Shown here: in pieces, positions 7,215 through 14,317 of the stretch
Numbering within the stretch: the stretch's first letter is position 1
How the letters are laid out: each line of letters opens with the position of its first letter
Program-made: the position numbers and the translations under genes
NCBI GenBank assembly: GCA_964631745.1
Contig: CAZVWV010000048.1
Coordinates: 1-23,590 of the forward strand
Source of the DNA: CAZVWV01 sp964631745
Lineage (GTDB): Bacteria > Bdellovibrionota_C > UBA2361 > JBGSMV01
Direction: 5' to 3'
Length of the DNA stretch: 23,590 nt
Notes under the pieces: generated by a model
Databases searched by the model: none
What the model was told of the DNA's origin: nothing
Seen by the model: the letters and a program-made list of their open reading frames with translations, nothing else

Positions 7215-8861
7215 ATGGCTAAGAAAATTACATTCGGATTCGACGCTCGCGAGCAGATGCTCGAAGGCGTGGAGACTTTGGCCAAAGCTGTTGGCGCAAC
7301 CATGGGACCACGCGGTCGCAACGTTGTGATCGACAAGAGCTTTGGCGCGCCAACTGTCACTAAAGATGGTGTCACAGTTGCAAAAGAGATCGAGCTTAAG
7401 GGTAAATTCCAGAACATGGGTGCCCAAATGCTTAAAGAAGCTGCGTCCAAGACTTCGGATGTTGCCGGTGACGGAACAACAACCGCGACCGTACTTGCAC
7501 ACGCAATGTACAGCGAAGGCTTGAAGCTTGTAGCTGCCGGGCATGCTCCTATCGATCTAAAGCGTGGCATGGATGCCGCAGTTGCTTTGGTGGTTGAGGG
7601 CTTAAAAGAGCTTAGCCGCCAGACCAAGGGCAAAGAAGAGATCGCCCAGGTTGGCTCGATTTCCGCTAACTCTGACAAAGAGATCGGCGATATTATCGCT
7701 GAAGCCATGGACAAGGTCGGCAAAGAAGGCGTCATCACGGTTGAAGAGGCTAAAGGCCTTGAGACAACTCTCGAAGTTGTTGAAGGTATGCAGTTTGACC
7801 GCGGCTATGTCTCTCCATACTTCGTCACCAACCCAGACAAGATGGAAGCAGAGCTTGAGAATCCGCTTATCCTAATCAACGAAAAGAAGATCTCCGCTAT
7901 GAAGGATCTGCTTCCGATTCTTGAGCAAGTTGCCAAGTCCGGAAAGCCGCTTCTTCTTATCGCAGAGGATATCGAAGGCGAAGCTCTTGCCACACTAGTT
8001 GTGAACAAGATCCGCGGCACCTTGAATGTTTGCGCTGTTAAAGCCCCTGGCTTTGGCGACAGACGCAAAGCCATGCTGGAAGACATTGCTACCCTCACAG
8101 GCGGCAAGTGCATCAGCGAAGACCTTGGCACCAAGCTTGAGAACGTTCAGATGAGCGAGCTCGGCAAGGCCAAGAGAATCGTGATCAGCAAAGATACCTG
8201 CACAGTCATCGACGGAGCTGGAAAAGGCGATGCTATCAAGGCTCGCGTTCAGCAGATTCGCAATCAGATCGACGAGACAACCTCGGATTACGATCGCGAG
8301 AAACTTCAGGAGCGTTTGGCTAAGTTGGTTGGCGGCGTAGCCGTTATCCATGTTGGCGCTGCGACCGAAGTTGAGATGAAAGAGAAGAAGGCTCGCGTTG
8401 AGGACGCCTTGCATGCCACCCGCGCTGCGGTTGAAGAAGGCATCGTTCCTGGCGGCGGCGTAGCTCTCTTACGTGCAGTCGAGAGGCTTGAGAAGTTAAA
8501 ACTCAAGAACGAGGATGAGCTTTGGGGCGTGAAGATTGTGAGACTCGCTTGCGAGGCTCCACTTCGCACGATCGTTACTAACGCAGGTTACGAACCAGCA
8601 GTGGTTGCAAACCGCGTGAAGAGCGAGAAGGGCTCAATCGGCTTTAATGCTGCGACGGAAGAATACGTCGACATGTACAAGGCCGGTATCATCGACCCAA
8701 CCAAGGTTGTTCGCACAGCTCTACAGAACGCAGCTTCTGTGGCCAGCATGATGCTCACAACTGAGGCTCTTATCACTGACGAACCTAAGGAAGAGAAAGA
8801 GCACTCTCATGGCGGCGGCGGAATGCCAGGCGGCATGGGTGGAATGGGCGGCATGATGTAA
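7215..8861 (+). CDS. groEL: Chaperonin GroEL
   Basis: This is the ATP-driven tetradecameric folding chaperonin. The 548-aa protein begins MAKKITFGFDAREQ, carries the nucleotide-binding GDGTTTAT segment (about residues 85-92), the GFGDRRKAMLEDIA segment and the C-terminal GGMPGGMGGMGGMM tail. It is full length with no gaps. The ribosome site AGAGGA (7205-7210) sets the ATG. It is co-transcribed with groES and ends at a strong terminator. The His and Gly just before the tail (EHSHGGGG) are a mild local peculiarity. Confidence 0.99.
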   Translation: MAKKITFGFDAREQMLEGVETLAKAVGATMGPRGRNVVIDKSFGAPTVTKDGVTVAKEIELKGKFQNMGAQMLKEAASKTSDVAGDGTTTATVLAHAMYSEGLKLVAAGHAPIDLKRGMDAAVALVVEGLKELSRQTKGKEEIAQVGSISANSDKEIGDIIAEAMDKVGKEGVITVEEAKGLETTLEVVEGMQFDRGYVSPYFVTNPDKMEAELENPLILINEKKISAMKDLLPILEQVAKSGKPLLLIAEDIEGEALATLVVNKIRGTLNVCAVKAPGFGDRRKAMLEDIATLTGGKCISEDLGTKLENVQMSELGKAKRIVISKDTCTVIDGAGKGDAIKARVQQIRNQIDETTSDYDREKLQERLAKLVGGVAVIHVGAATEVEMKEKKARVEDALHATRAAVEEGIVPGGGVALLRAVERLEKLKLKNEDELWGVKIVRLACEAPLRTIVTNAGYEPAVVANRVKSEKGSIGFNAATEEYVDMYKAGIIDPTKVVRTALQNAASVASMMLTTEALITDEPKEEKEHSHGGGGMPGGMGGMGGMM

Positions 8862-8887
8862 TCTTACATCGTCGCTTATGACAGAAA

Positions 8888-8920
8888 CCCGCGTCCTCAA
8901 AAGAGGGCGCGGGTTTTTTT
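8888..8920 (+). terminator. Rho-independent terminator of groESL
   Basis: An 11-bp stem, CCCGCGTCCTC (8888-8898) with GAGGGCGCGGG (8903-8913), has one G-U pair and an AAAA loop. It is followed directly by seven T's (8914-8920). It lies 27 bases after the groEL stop. Confidence 0.95.
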
Positions 8921-8951
8921 GTGCCTTGAGCTTGATGGCTTAACTATCTTT

Positions 8952-9040
8952 CTTTCACCACCAAGACTCAAAGGGGCACGAATACTAAAAGGTCCACTTT
9001 CTTCGTGCCCCTTTGAGTCTTGGTGTCTTCGTGGTGAAAG
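8952..9040. repeat. Long inverted repeat between convergent groEL and cdd
   Basis: The left arm 8952-8982 (31 bases) matches the reverse complement of the right arm 9002-9040 (39 bases) perfectly except for 8 extra bases (GAAGACAC) in the right arm. A 19-base spacer separates the arms. The units resemble the 'accacgaagacac...' type dispersed sequences found between genes in many environmental bacteria, a recollection not checked here. No coding capacity and no U-tract are seen. Confidence 0.85.
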
Positions 9041-9062
9041 AGAATATTAGCAACCAGGAAAA

Positions 9063-9551
9063 CTAACGATGACGCGATAGATCCACCCCGAAATCCGAAG
9101 CTCCAAATCCGATCGGCAATAGCTTAGCAATCGTGCTCTTGATAAATCTATCGAAGTTGCTCGATAGCATTATAACTTCGATATCCACTCCGGAAAGCTG
9201 CCCGGCTTCGAAGATCAGTTGGCGACATAAGCCGCAAGGGGTGACGATGGAGTTAGTTTTTGCAACCGCTGGCTTACCGAAAGTTGCGATGGCCTGAATT
9301 CCGCTCTCGCCACTTGCTCGCGCAGTTGTGATGGCGCACTGCTCGGCATGGGTGGTGAGAGTATAAGTGGCGCTCTCATAATTTGTACCGCAAACAATCT
9401 TTCCGCTCTTGGTCAGAAGCGCCGCGCCCACATTGAAGTTAGAAAAAGGCGCGAATGCTCGCTTGGAGGCCTCGCGCGCAGCTTCTGCGAGCGCTAAATC
9501 ACTTCCGCTCAGGTCGTTAATAGATTGTTCAATAAACTGGTGCATCGTCAC
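9063..9551 (-). CDS. cdd: Cytidine deaminase
   Basis: This enzyme hydrolytically deaminates cytidine and deoxycytidine to uridine forms in pyrimidine salvage. The 162-aa protein has the zinc site in two parts: His68-Ala-Glu70 in TTHAEQCAI, which supplies a ligand and the proton shuttle Glu, and Cys106 and Cys109 in TPCGLCRQ. The substrate region FSNFNVGAALLTKSG (36-50) is also typical, although the usual YS is FS. Residues 71-72 are QC rather than the more common RT/NA. Length is a little above the usual 130-150 because of the N-terminus. The start is GTG at 9551 or the ATG at 9545, two codons later. The gene is divergent from the epimerase across about 95 bases. Confidence 0.93.
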   Translation of the reverse strand: MTMHQFIEQSINDLSGSDLALAEAAREASKRAFAPFSNFNVGAALLTKSGKIVCGTNYESATYTLTTHAEQCAITTARASGESGIQAIATFGKPAVAKTNSIVTPCGLCRQLIFEAGQLSGVDIEVIMLSSNFDRFIKSTIAKLLPIGFGASDFGVDLSRHR

Positions 9552-9610
9552 TAAGCCTAGAAAGAGCAGTTAAACCGTAGCACGGTATCAAGTTGGGCGC
9601 GATAACTATA

Positions 9611-9640
9611 TTGAACCAACGCCTGCGCCTCTGCTATTTT
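9611..9640 (+). promoter_or_regulatory. Promoter of the epimerase gene, possibly leaderless
   Basis: TTGAAC (9611-9616) and TATTTT (9635-9640) are 18 bases apart. The ATG at 9647 comes only six bases after the -10 box, and no ribosome binding site precedes it. Transcription should begin at or beside the start codon. Confidence 0.5.
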
Positions 9641-9646
9641 ACCTAC

Positions 9647-10144
9647 ATGACACAAACAACCTTTAAGAACTACTCCATCGATCACATCGCCATGGCGGTT
9701 AAGGACATGACCGAATCCATCAAGTTCTATTCCCAGAACTTCTCGTTTCCGGTGACTCATCGCGAGACCATCGAAGCGCGCGGGCTGGAGCTGGCTTTTA
9801 TTGATGTGGGCAACACGCGCTTTGAGCTACTAGCCTCGATCGCTCCCGGTAGCCAGGTCGAGGCCTTCCTCGCAAAGCACGGCGAGGGGCTGCATCATAT
9901 CTGCTACCGCGTGAAAGATATTAGAGCCGAAATGACTCGGCTTCAGGGGTTAGGATTTACGCTAATAGATCAGGCCCCGCGCCCCGGTGCNNNNNNNNNN
10001 CCGTTACTGCGGGAGGCCGGAAAAGAATTGCCAGGAGGAGGCCGGCGGCCGCTGACCCCGCGCCCCGGTGCCCACGGCAGTATGATAGCCTTTATACACC
10101 CCAAAAGTTGCCAGGGCGTGCTTACAGAGCTTTGCCAATATTGA
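9647..10144 (+). CDS. mce: Methylmalonyl-CoA epimerase, interrupted by an assembly gap
   Basis: The enzyme interconverts (2R)- and (2S)-methylmalonyl-CoA in propionate/succinyl-CoA metabolism. It is a VOC-fold metal enzyme. The start is ATG 9647 (MTQTTFKNYSIDHIAMAV); the longer open frame from 9593 lacks family similarity. Metal ligands are His13, His84 in GLHHICYRV and the Glu of the C-terminal VLTELCQ. Up to residue 114 (QAPRPG) and again from the second RPGAHGSMIAF onward it is normal. Between them lie 10 Ns and about 55 bases of unrelated GC-rich sequence. A 16-base repeat, at 9975-9990 and 10056-10071, flanks this interval. Removing one copy and the interval gives a 138-aa protein, the family's usual length. 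The gene is probably intact in the organism and misassembled here. No mutase gene is in the window. Confidence 0.9.
   Translation: MTQTTFKNYSIDHIAMAVKDMTESIKFYSQNFSFPVTHRETIEARGLELAFIDVGNTRFELLASIAPGSQVEAFLAKHGEGLHHICYRVKDIRAEMTRLQGLGFTLIDQAPRPGXXXXPLLREAGKELPGGGRRPLTPRPGAHGSMIAFIHPKSCQGVLTELCQY
9991..10000. other. Assembly gap (10 Ns)
   Basis: Ten Ns lie inside the epimerase gene. The 16-base sequence CCCCGCGCCCCGGTGC ends just before the gap (9975-9990) and recurs at 10056-10071. The segment 10001-10055 between them does not encode recognisable epimerase sequence and is probably an erroneous contig end. Confidence 0.9.
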
Positions 10145-10151
10145 CAAGGAC

Positions 10152-10217
10152 TTAGCCCTTGAGATTCCGAGAGCAGCTACGTAATACGTAAGTACATGCT
10201 GCATTCGCTTAGGGCTA
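10152..10217. repeat. Nested palindromes after the epimerase gene
   Basis: Three inverted repeats are nested: outer TAGCCCT (10153-10159) with AGGGCTA (10211-10217), middle CGAGAGCAGC (10168-10177) with GCTGCATTCG (10198-10207, one mismatch and one G-T pair), and inner TACGTA (10178-10183) with TACGTA (10185-10190). Together they could fold into one long, interrupted hairpin. No U-tract follows, so this is not a classical terminator. Confidence 0.65.
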
Positions 10218-10224
10218 GATCTGG

Positions 10225-10233
10225 TGTTATAAT
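10225..10233 (+). promoter_or_regulatory. Extended -10 promoter
   Basis: TGTTATAAT is a perfect extended -10 element (TGn plus TATAAT at 10228-10233). The -35 region is poor. Transcription should begin near 10240, just before GGAGA (10246-10250) and the ATG at 10256. Confidence 0.6.
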
Positions 10234-10255
10234 ATCCACGGCATCGGAGAAACTT

Positions 10256-10723
10256 ATGAGAAAAACAGTCGTCCTATTTTCTTTGCTAATTATTGCTTGC
10301 CCACTTTTTGCTGAAGTCAGCACCGACCTCGGGCCTGATTCTAATATTGGACATGTTTCTAACAGTAATAGTCGCGCCGACGGGCAATGCGCAGCCATAG
10401 TACAAGAGTGCTTTGGCCGTGAAGACTCTGAGCGCTCGAACTGTTTATACACCGCTTCCACACACGCAGACTGTGACGGTACGGAACTTGGGAAGCTCGT
10501 GCATTCACGCTGGGAGGTTTCTCCAATAAAATTTGCTGGCCAAGAAGAGCCGCCTGCGTTACTTGGACCCCAGTCGGTCGATTTAGAGTGCGTGGCCAAC
10601 TTTGACAATCGCCTTTATGGCCTGATGACCAATAAGAAATTGGACAAGAAGCAGATCTCTCAACTTTCCAAAGAGCTCGAAGAGTGCAGGCGCAAAACCC
10701 CCATGGAACTTCCGCGGCCATAG
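10256..10723 (+). CDS. Small secreted Cys-rich protein, unknown
   Basis: The start at 10256 gives a 155-aa protein with a clear signal peptide: MRK, hydrophobic TVVLFSLLIIACPLF, then a likely cleavage after LFA (about residue 19). The open frame extends upstream to 10196, but that would bury the signal peptide and override the promoter and ribosome site. The mature part has six cysteines in an even arrangement (GQC, QEC, SNC, ADC, LEC, EEC), suggesting three disulfides outside the cytoplasm. The C-terminal third is charged and probably helical (KKLDKKQISQLSKELEECRR). I recognise no family. It ends three bases before the next start, so it is probably co-transcribed with the Sua5-type gene. Confidence 0.75.
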   Translation: MRKTVVLFSLLIIACPLFAEVSTDLGPDSNIGHVSNSNSRADGQCAAIVQECFGREDSERSNCLYTASTHADCDGTELGKLVHSRWEVSPIKFAGQEEPPALLGPQSVDLECVANFDNRLYGLMTNKKLDKKQISQLSKELEECRRKTPMELPRP

Positions 10724-10726
10724 CAT

Positions 10727-11710
10727 TTGATATATCAGCCTAGCCCAGAAAATATTAATAACGCCTGCGCCATTTTGCGACAGGGCGGATTAGTTGCGTT
10801 CCCGACTGAAACTGTTTATGGGCTGGGCGCCGATGCCTTTAATGAGCGTGCGCTTGCAAAAATATTTGAAGTAAAGGGGCGCCCCAAGCTCGATCCCTTA
10901 ATTTTACATGTAAGCTGCTTTGCGGATCTCGCCAAGGTATCAGAGATAGATCTGCGCGATAAACGTTTGCAGCTTCTAAAAGCGCTCTGGCCCGGGCCGC
11001 TCACACTTATTCTCCCAAAGAAAAGTACAGTTCCCGCTATTGCGACATCTGGCTTACCATCTGTGGCCGTACGAATTCCGGCAAATCCGGTTGCGAGCGC
11101 TCTCTTAGAGAGCTTTGGCGGCCCGATCGCTGCGCCGAGCGCTAATCCTTTCTCATACGTTAGCCCAACCACGGCGCAGCATGTTGAGGCGCAGCTTGGC
11201 GAAAAAATCGAAATGATCTTGGACGGGGGAGAATGCCAGATCGGGCTCGAGTCAACGATTCTATCAATACTGGAGCCCACGCCCAAACTTTTGCGCCCGG
11301 GTGGCGTACCGCTTGAAAGGCTTGAGGAAATACTTGGCAAAATCGAGATCGCTGGGAAGGATTCATGTGTACTGGCCCCGGGAATGCTCCCGGAACATTA
11401 CTCGCCCAGAACCAAGCTTGAATTCTTGCGAGATATAAATTTAGCTTCTCTCGATCCAAAGCGCACGGGGCTAGTACTTTTTAGCCGCAAGGCCGAGCTT
11501 GAAAAACTTGGGTTTGCCTCACTAGCGATTCTTAGTGAAAATGGTGATTTAGGTGAGATTTCACACGGGCTCTTTTCGGCCATGCGGGATTTAGACAGAC
11601 TAAGGCTGGACCTGATTGTGGTCGATTCCTGTGCGACAGCGGGGCTAGGCCGCGCTATAATGGACCGGCTAGAGCGGGCGGCAAAACGTTTGGCACCTCC
11701 GACCAAATAA
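10727..11710 (+). CDS. L-threonylcarbamoyladenylate synthase (Sua5/TsaC type)
   Basis: This enzyme makes threonylcarbamoyl-AMP from threonine, bicarbonate and ATP, the first step of t6A37 modification of ANN-decoding tRNAs. The YrdC domain covers about 8-205: PTETVYGLG (26-34), KGRPKLDPLILH (50-61), SVAVRIPANP (112-121) and APSANPFSYVSPT (136-148). Residues APGMLPEHYSP (217-227) are the linker typical of the longer Sua5 form, followed by the C-terminal Sua5 domain up to 327. The start is TTG at 10727, three bases after the preceding stop and without a ribosome site, so translation is probably coupled. No in-frame ATG is suitably placed. Confidence 0.93.
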   Translation: MIYQPSPENINNACAILRQGGLVAFPTETVYGLGADAFNERALAKIFEVKGRPKLDPLILHVSCFADLAKVSEIDLRDKRLQLLKALWPGPLTLILPKKSTVPAIATSGLPSVAVRIPANPVASALLESFGGPIAAPSANPFSYVSPTTAQHVEAQLGEKIEMILDGGECQIGLESTILSILEPTPKLLRPGGVPLERLEEILGKIEIAGKDSCVLAPGMLPEHYSPRTKLEFLRDINLASLDPKRTGLVLFSRKAELEKLGFASLAILSENGDLGEISHGLFSAMRDLDRLRLDLIVVDSCATAGLGRAIMDRLERAAKRLAPPTK

Positions 11711-11738
11711 ATATCGTAAATAAACATCGGGTAAAGAT

Positions 11739-12392
11739 ATGGCAACCTGTTCACAGTGCGGAATATCAGAGGCTAAAATAGGACTTCTCTGCCCAACATG
11801 CGTTGCGCAAAACAAGAGTCGAAAGGTTGAAGCGCAAGCTATGTACACCTCATCCGCTACTCCATCGGCAAACTCCGCAAGTATGAGTCCCGGACTGCAA
11901 GTCACGGCTTACATCGCCGTCGGTGTCATAGTTTCTTTCATGCTACTGCGGGCCCTCGGAATATTTGGATACGGCACGCTGCCCATGCTTAAAGCCGCAG
12001 GCGGTTACCTTACCCAAGACGCCTGTGCCGGAAAGAGTCGCTGCCTAGTGGTAGTGATGGCGCCATGGTGCCCGGCCTGTAAGGCCAGCATTCCGTTTCT
12101 TAGATCGGTTAGTAGTTACGCAAGCACAAACTCCGAGATCGGTATACAAGTTTTTGTGGGCCTGGACGAAGAGTCCAAGTTAAGAGATATGGCGGGCCAG
12201 ATCAATCTTAACGCGCTTATCGATCCGGCTGACACAATTTATAGCGCCTTAGGCGGCGGCGGCGTGCCACGCTGGGGTGTGATCGACAGCGAGCGTAATA
12301 TCATTAACCGCGGCGGCGGCCTGGCGGCCGGGTTGACCGAGGCGCATCCCCAGTTTGTGGAGTATCTTCGAACTCAGTTGGGACTTCTGTAG
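11739..12392 (+). CDS. Zinc-ribbon, membrane-anchored thioredoxin-like protein
   Basis: The 217-aa protein has three parts. An N-terminal zinc ribbon, CSQC (4-7) and CPTC (18-21), is followed by a Ser/Ala-rich linker and a single membrane helix (about 54-72). A thioredoxin domain (about 90-217) carries the redox site Trp-Cys111-Pro-Ala-Cys114 and the cis-proline in GVPRWG (Val176-Pro177). One more Cys pair (Cys96, Cys102) precedes the active site. The membrane helix most likely places the zinc ribbon in the cytoplasm and the thioredoxin domain in the periplasm. The CPAC active site suggests thiol-disulfide exchange; partners are unknown. The gene follows the Sua5-type gene by about 28 bases. 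Confidence 0.82.
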   Translation: MATCSQCGISEAKIGLLCPTCVAQNKSRKVEAQAMYTSSATPSANSASMSPGLQVTAYIAVGVIVSFMLLRALGIFGYGTLPMLKAAGGYLTQDACAGKSRCLVVVMAPWCPACKASIPFLRSVSSYASTNSEIGIQVFVGLDEESKLRDMAGQINLNALIDPADTIYSALGGGGVPRWGVIDSERNIINRGGGLAAGLTEAHPQFVEYLRTQLGLL

Positions 12393-12495
12393 ATCTTGGT
12401 CCAGGCCAGAACCAAACGAAAGCTTTGCGCTTGCACTAGGTGCTGTGTTAAAAGGTACCCATTCAGATGTGTTTAGAATTGAAGTGGGTAGTTGT

Positions 12496-13491
12496 ATGAG
12501 AGAAATATTCGATGCAGGTCGCACACAGTCCGGTAGCGCTTCGCGAGAGGCTTATATTTGGGCAACCCCAAAGGTAGTCGATGCGGCCACTAAGGGGCTT
12601 TTAAGTAATTGGGTTGCAACGACTTTCCCAGATGAAATGGCGACACTTTCGAAAGTTGGAGTGAATTTAGCGAGTTCGCCGGTTCCGAATATTTTTGCGC
12701 CGAGTCTTACAAGCCCAGGACGTCCCAACTTATTCCTACACGGAGCACTCGCAGCGCGAATCGCAGTGGAGATTTGTCAGGGGTTAGTAAAGTCGGGAGC
12801 GATAGATGCAGATGCGGCTTTGGAACTCTCTAAGGACTGCGGCGCTATGAATCTCTTTGAGGTGGGCGTAAAGCGGGCAAATCTAATGCGTAGAGAGGCC
12901 ATAGAGGCCGGCTTCTCGCCGGGGGACGATCCTGAAATAGCTCTAATAAAGCTTGCCGAATCAGTGGACGCGACCACTACTCTCGAAAAGCGAGAGATCG
13001 AACTCATGACCACGGCTCAGAGAATGATAGACAGCTTTGTTGTCATGGAGGCATTGATCGATACTTCCGGAACAAGTCCCACGCTACGGGAGGGTGACTT
13101 GACTAGAATGATTGTGCACATAGCGGATATACTTTCCGCAACTAGTTTACCCAGCGAGAATATTTGGGCTGCTGTCGTTACCCCATCTGATAAGATCATT
13201 ATCGCTGATTGGCGCAAGGCTTATGCAGAGAGTGAACAAGTTGATATGATCTCAGTCGATGGCAAAGTCTCAGGCTGGGAGAGATCCCAAGGCGATATTC
13301 CTAAGAACGCCGTAAAATTACTCCCCTTCCTCGATACCCAGTGTAAACTGGATGAGGCTATTTGCGAAGAACTGGCCGAAAAAGTCGGGATAGAGCCCCC
13401 AACTGTTGCCGGTTTCATTGATTGGGTGCGAGTCCAAGTACAATTTGAAACGCCGCATGGTACCGTGCTTAATACCTCTTCAGGTGTCTAA
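12496..13491 (+). CDS. Unknown helical protein upstream of a PP2C phosphatase
   Basis: I do not recognise this 331-aa protein. The frame is open from a TTG at 12355 that overlaps the thioredoxin gene. The ATG at 12496 is preferred because that upstream stretch has no protein-like character and would overlap by 38 bases; a GTG at 12484 is also possible. No signal peptide or membrane helix is seen. Residues about 85-185 are strongly helical and charged (AALELSKDCGAMNLFEVGVKR region and beyond). A second block near 240-280 (IWAAVVTPSDKIIIADW) looks like beta strands. The phosphatase gene begins 8 bases after its stop, so the two probably act together. Confidence 0.6.
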   Translation: MREIFDAGRTQSGSASREAYIWATPKVVDAATKGLLSNWVATTFPDEMATLSKVGVNLASSPVPNIFAPSLTSPGRPNLFLHGALAARIAVEICQGLVKSGAIDADAALELSKDCGAMNLFEVGVKRANLMRREAIEAGFSPGDDPEIALIKLAESVDATTTLEKREIELMTTAQRMIDSFVVMEALIDTSGTSPTLREGDLTRMIVHIADILSATSLPSENIWAAVVTPSDKIIIADWRKAYAESEQVDMISVDGKVSGWERSQGDIPKNAVKLLPFLDTQCKLDEAICEELAEKVGIEPPTVAGFIDWVRVQVQFETPHGTVLNTSSGV

Positions 13492-13498
13492 TTTTCGC

Positions 13499-14302
13499 AT
13501 GCGAATCTCCACGGACACAGCCACAGCCAAGCAGCGGGTCAACCCGCTAAAGCCCATGGAAGATTCGATCATCTCTAACCCAGATATCGGGCTGTTTGGA
13601 ATCTGCGATGGCGGAACGCGTGTACCTTTTGATGGGTCACCCTACCCCAACCCAAGTCCTGCCGCTGAGGGTAGCAGGCTTTTTGCAGAGACTGTTCTCA
13701 CTGCATTTGAGCGCGGCATGTCGCCCACTAAGGAGAATCTTTGCGAAGCGCTCGCTTTGGCCAATCAAGAGCTTGGGAAACTTCGAACGATACTCGTGCC
13801 CGAAGTCAATTACTACGAGAACGATCTGATTGAGGTCTCAGGGGTATTTGGGCTGGTATGTGGAAGTAGTCTCTATGTGGCCTCACTGGGAGATTCTCCG
13901 GGGTATCTATTTAGATCCACGGGCGAGGTTCTAGATTTAAACACTTCGATGACCGCCAAGGTCATGCCGCTTGTGGAGGAATGGTCCAAGAGCATCGGTT
14001 TATGGGAAGCGCGAATTAAAATCCGGAAAAGTATTCGTAATCGGCCTGAGGCGCCGGAAAGATTTGGCATCTTTACCGGAGAAGAGATCTGCTTACAGCT
14101 TTTAGAGTGCAGGGAGTTTCAGTTGCGAGCTGGCGATACTGTATTGATTACATCAGACGGAATTCCGCCGGAAGTCGCCCGGACGTTGCATGCAAACTCG
14201 GCCCAAGAGATCATAAGAGCTGCTGAAGCTGCGGTTGATATAGCAAACGGCGCAATCAAGGAAGATGATAAAGCTGTTATCAAGATCTCGGTAAAGCTTT
14301 AA
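13499..14302 (+). CDS. PP2C-type protein phosphatase
   Basis: This 267-aa protein has the PPM/PP2C metal-binding layout: Glu21-Asp22 in KPMEDSII, Asp37-Gly38 in GICDGGT, Gly131-Asp132-Ser in SLGDSPGYLFR, Ser219-Asp220-Gly221 in TVLITSDGI and Asp256-Asp257 in KEDDKAVIKI. These are the residues expected to bind two Mn/Mg ions and catalyse Ser/Thr dephosphorylation. The usual DGMGGH is shortened to DGGTRV, a divergence near the first metal site. No sensor or membrane domain is attached. ATG 13499 is chosen; GTG 13484 (overlapping the preceding gene by 8 bases) is an alternative. No matching Ser/Thr kinase is seen in the window. Confidence 0.85.
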   Translation: MRISTDTATAKQRVNPLKPMEDSIISNPDIGLFGICDGGTRVPFDGSPYPNPSPAAEGSRLFAETVLTAFERGMSPTKENLCEALALANQELGKLRTILVPEVNYYENDLIEVSGVFGLVCGSSLYVASLGDSPGYLFRSTGEVLDLNTSMTAKVMPLVEEWSKSIGLWEARIKIRKSIRNRPEAPERFGIFTGEEICLQLLECREFQLRAGDTVLITSDGIPPEVARTLHANSAQEIIRAAEAAVDIANGAIKEDDKAVIKISVKL

Positions 14303-14317
14303 ATCAGAATCTGACTC

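Noticed and set aside
7202..8776. Long open frames antisense to groEL
   Set aside because: They mirror the codon use of groEL, lack ribosome sites and resemble no protein family.
9593..9646. Upstream extension of the epimerase frame
   Set aside because: It would cover the promoter boxes and adds residues not seen in the family.
10001..10055. Novel insertion domain in the epimerase
   Set aside because: It is bounded by Ns and a 16-base repeat. A misassembly explains it better than biology.
12355..12495. TTG-initiated N-terminal extension of the unknown protein
   Set aside because: It overlaps the thioredoxin gene by 38 bases, has no ribosome site and lacks protein-like character. ATG 12496 is preferred.
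14303..14317. Small palindrome TCAGA-A-TCTGA between convergent genes
   Set aside because: A 5-bp stem with a one-base loop and no U-tract is too weak to call a terminator.
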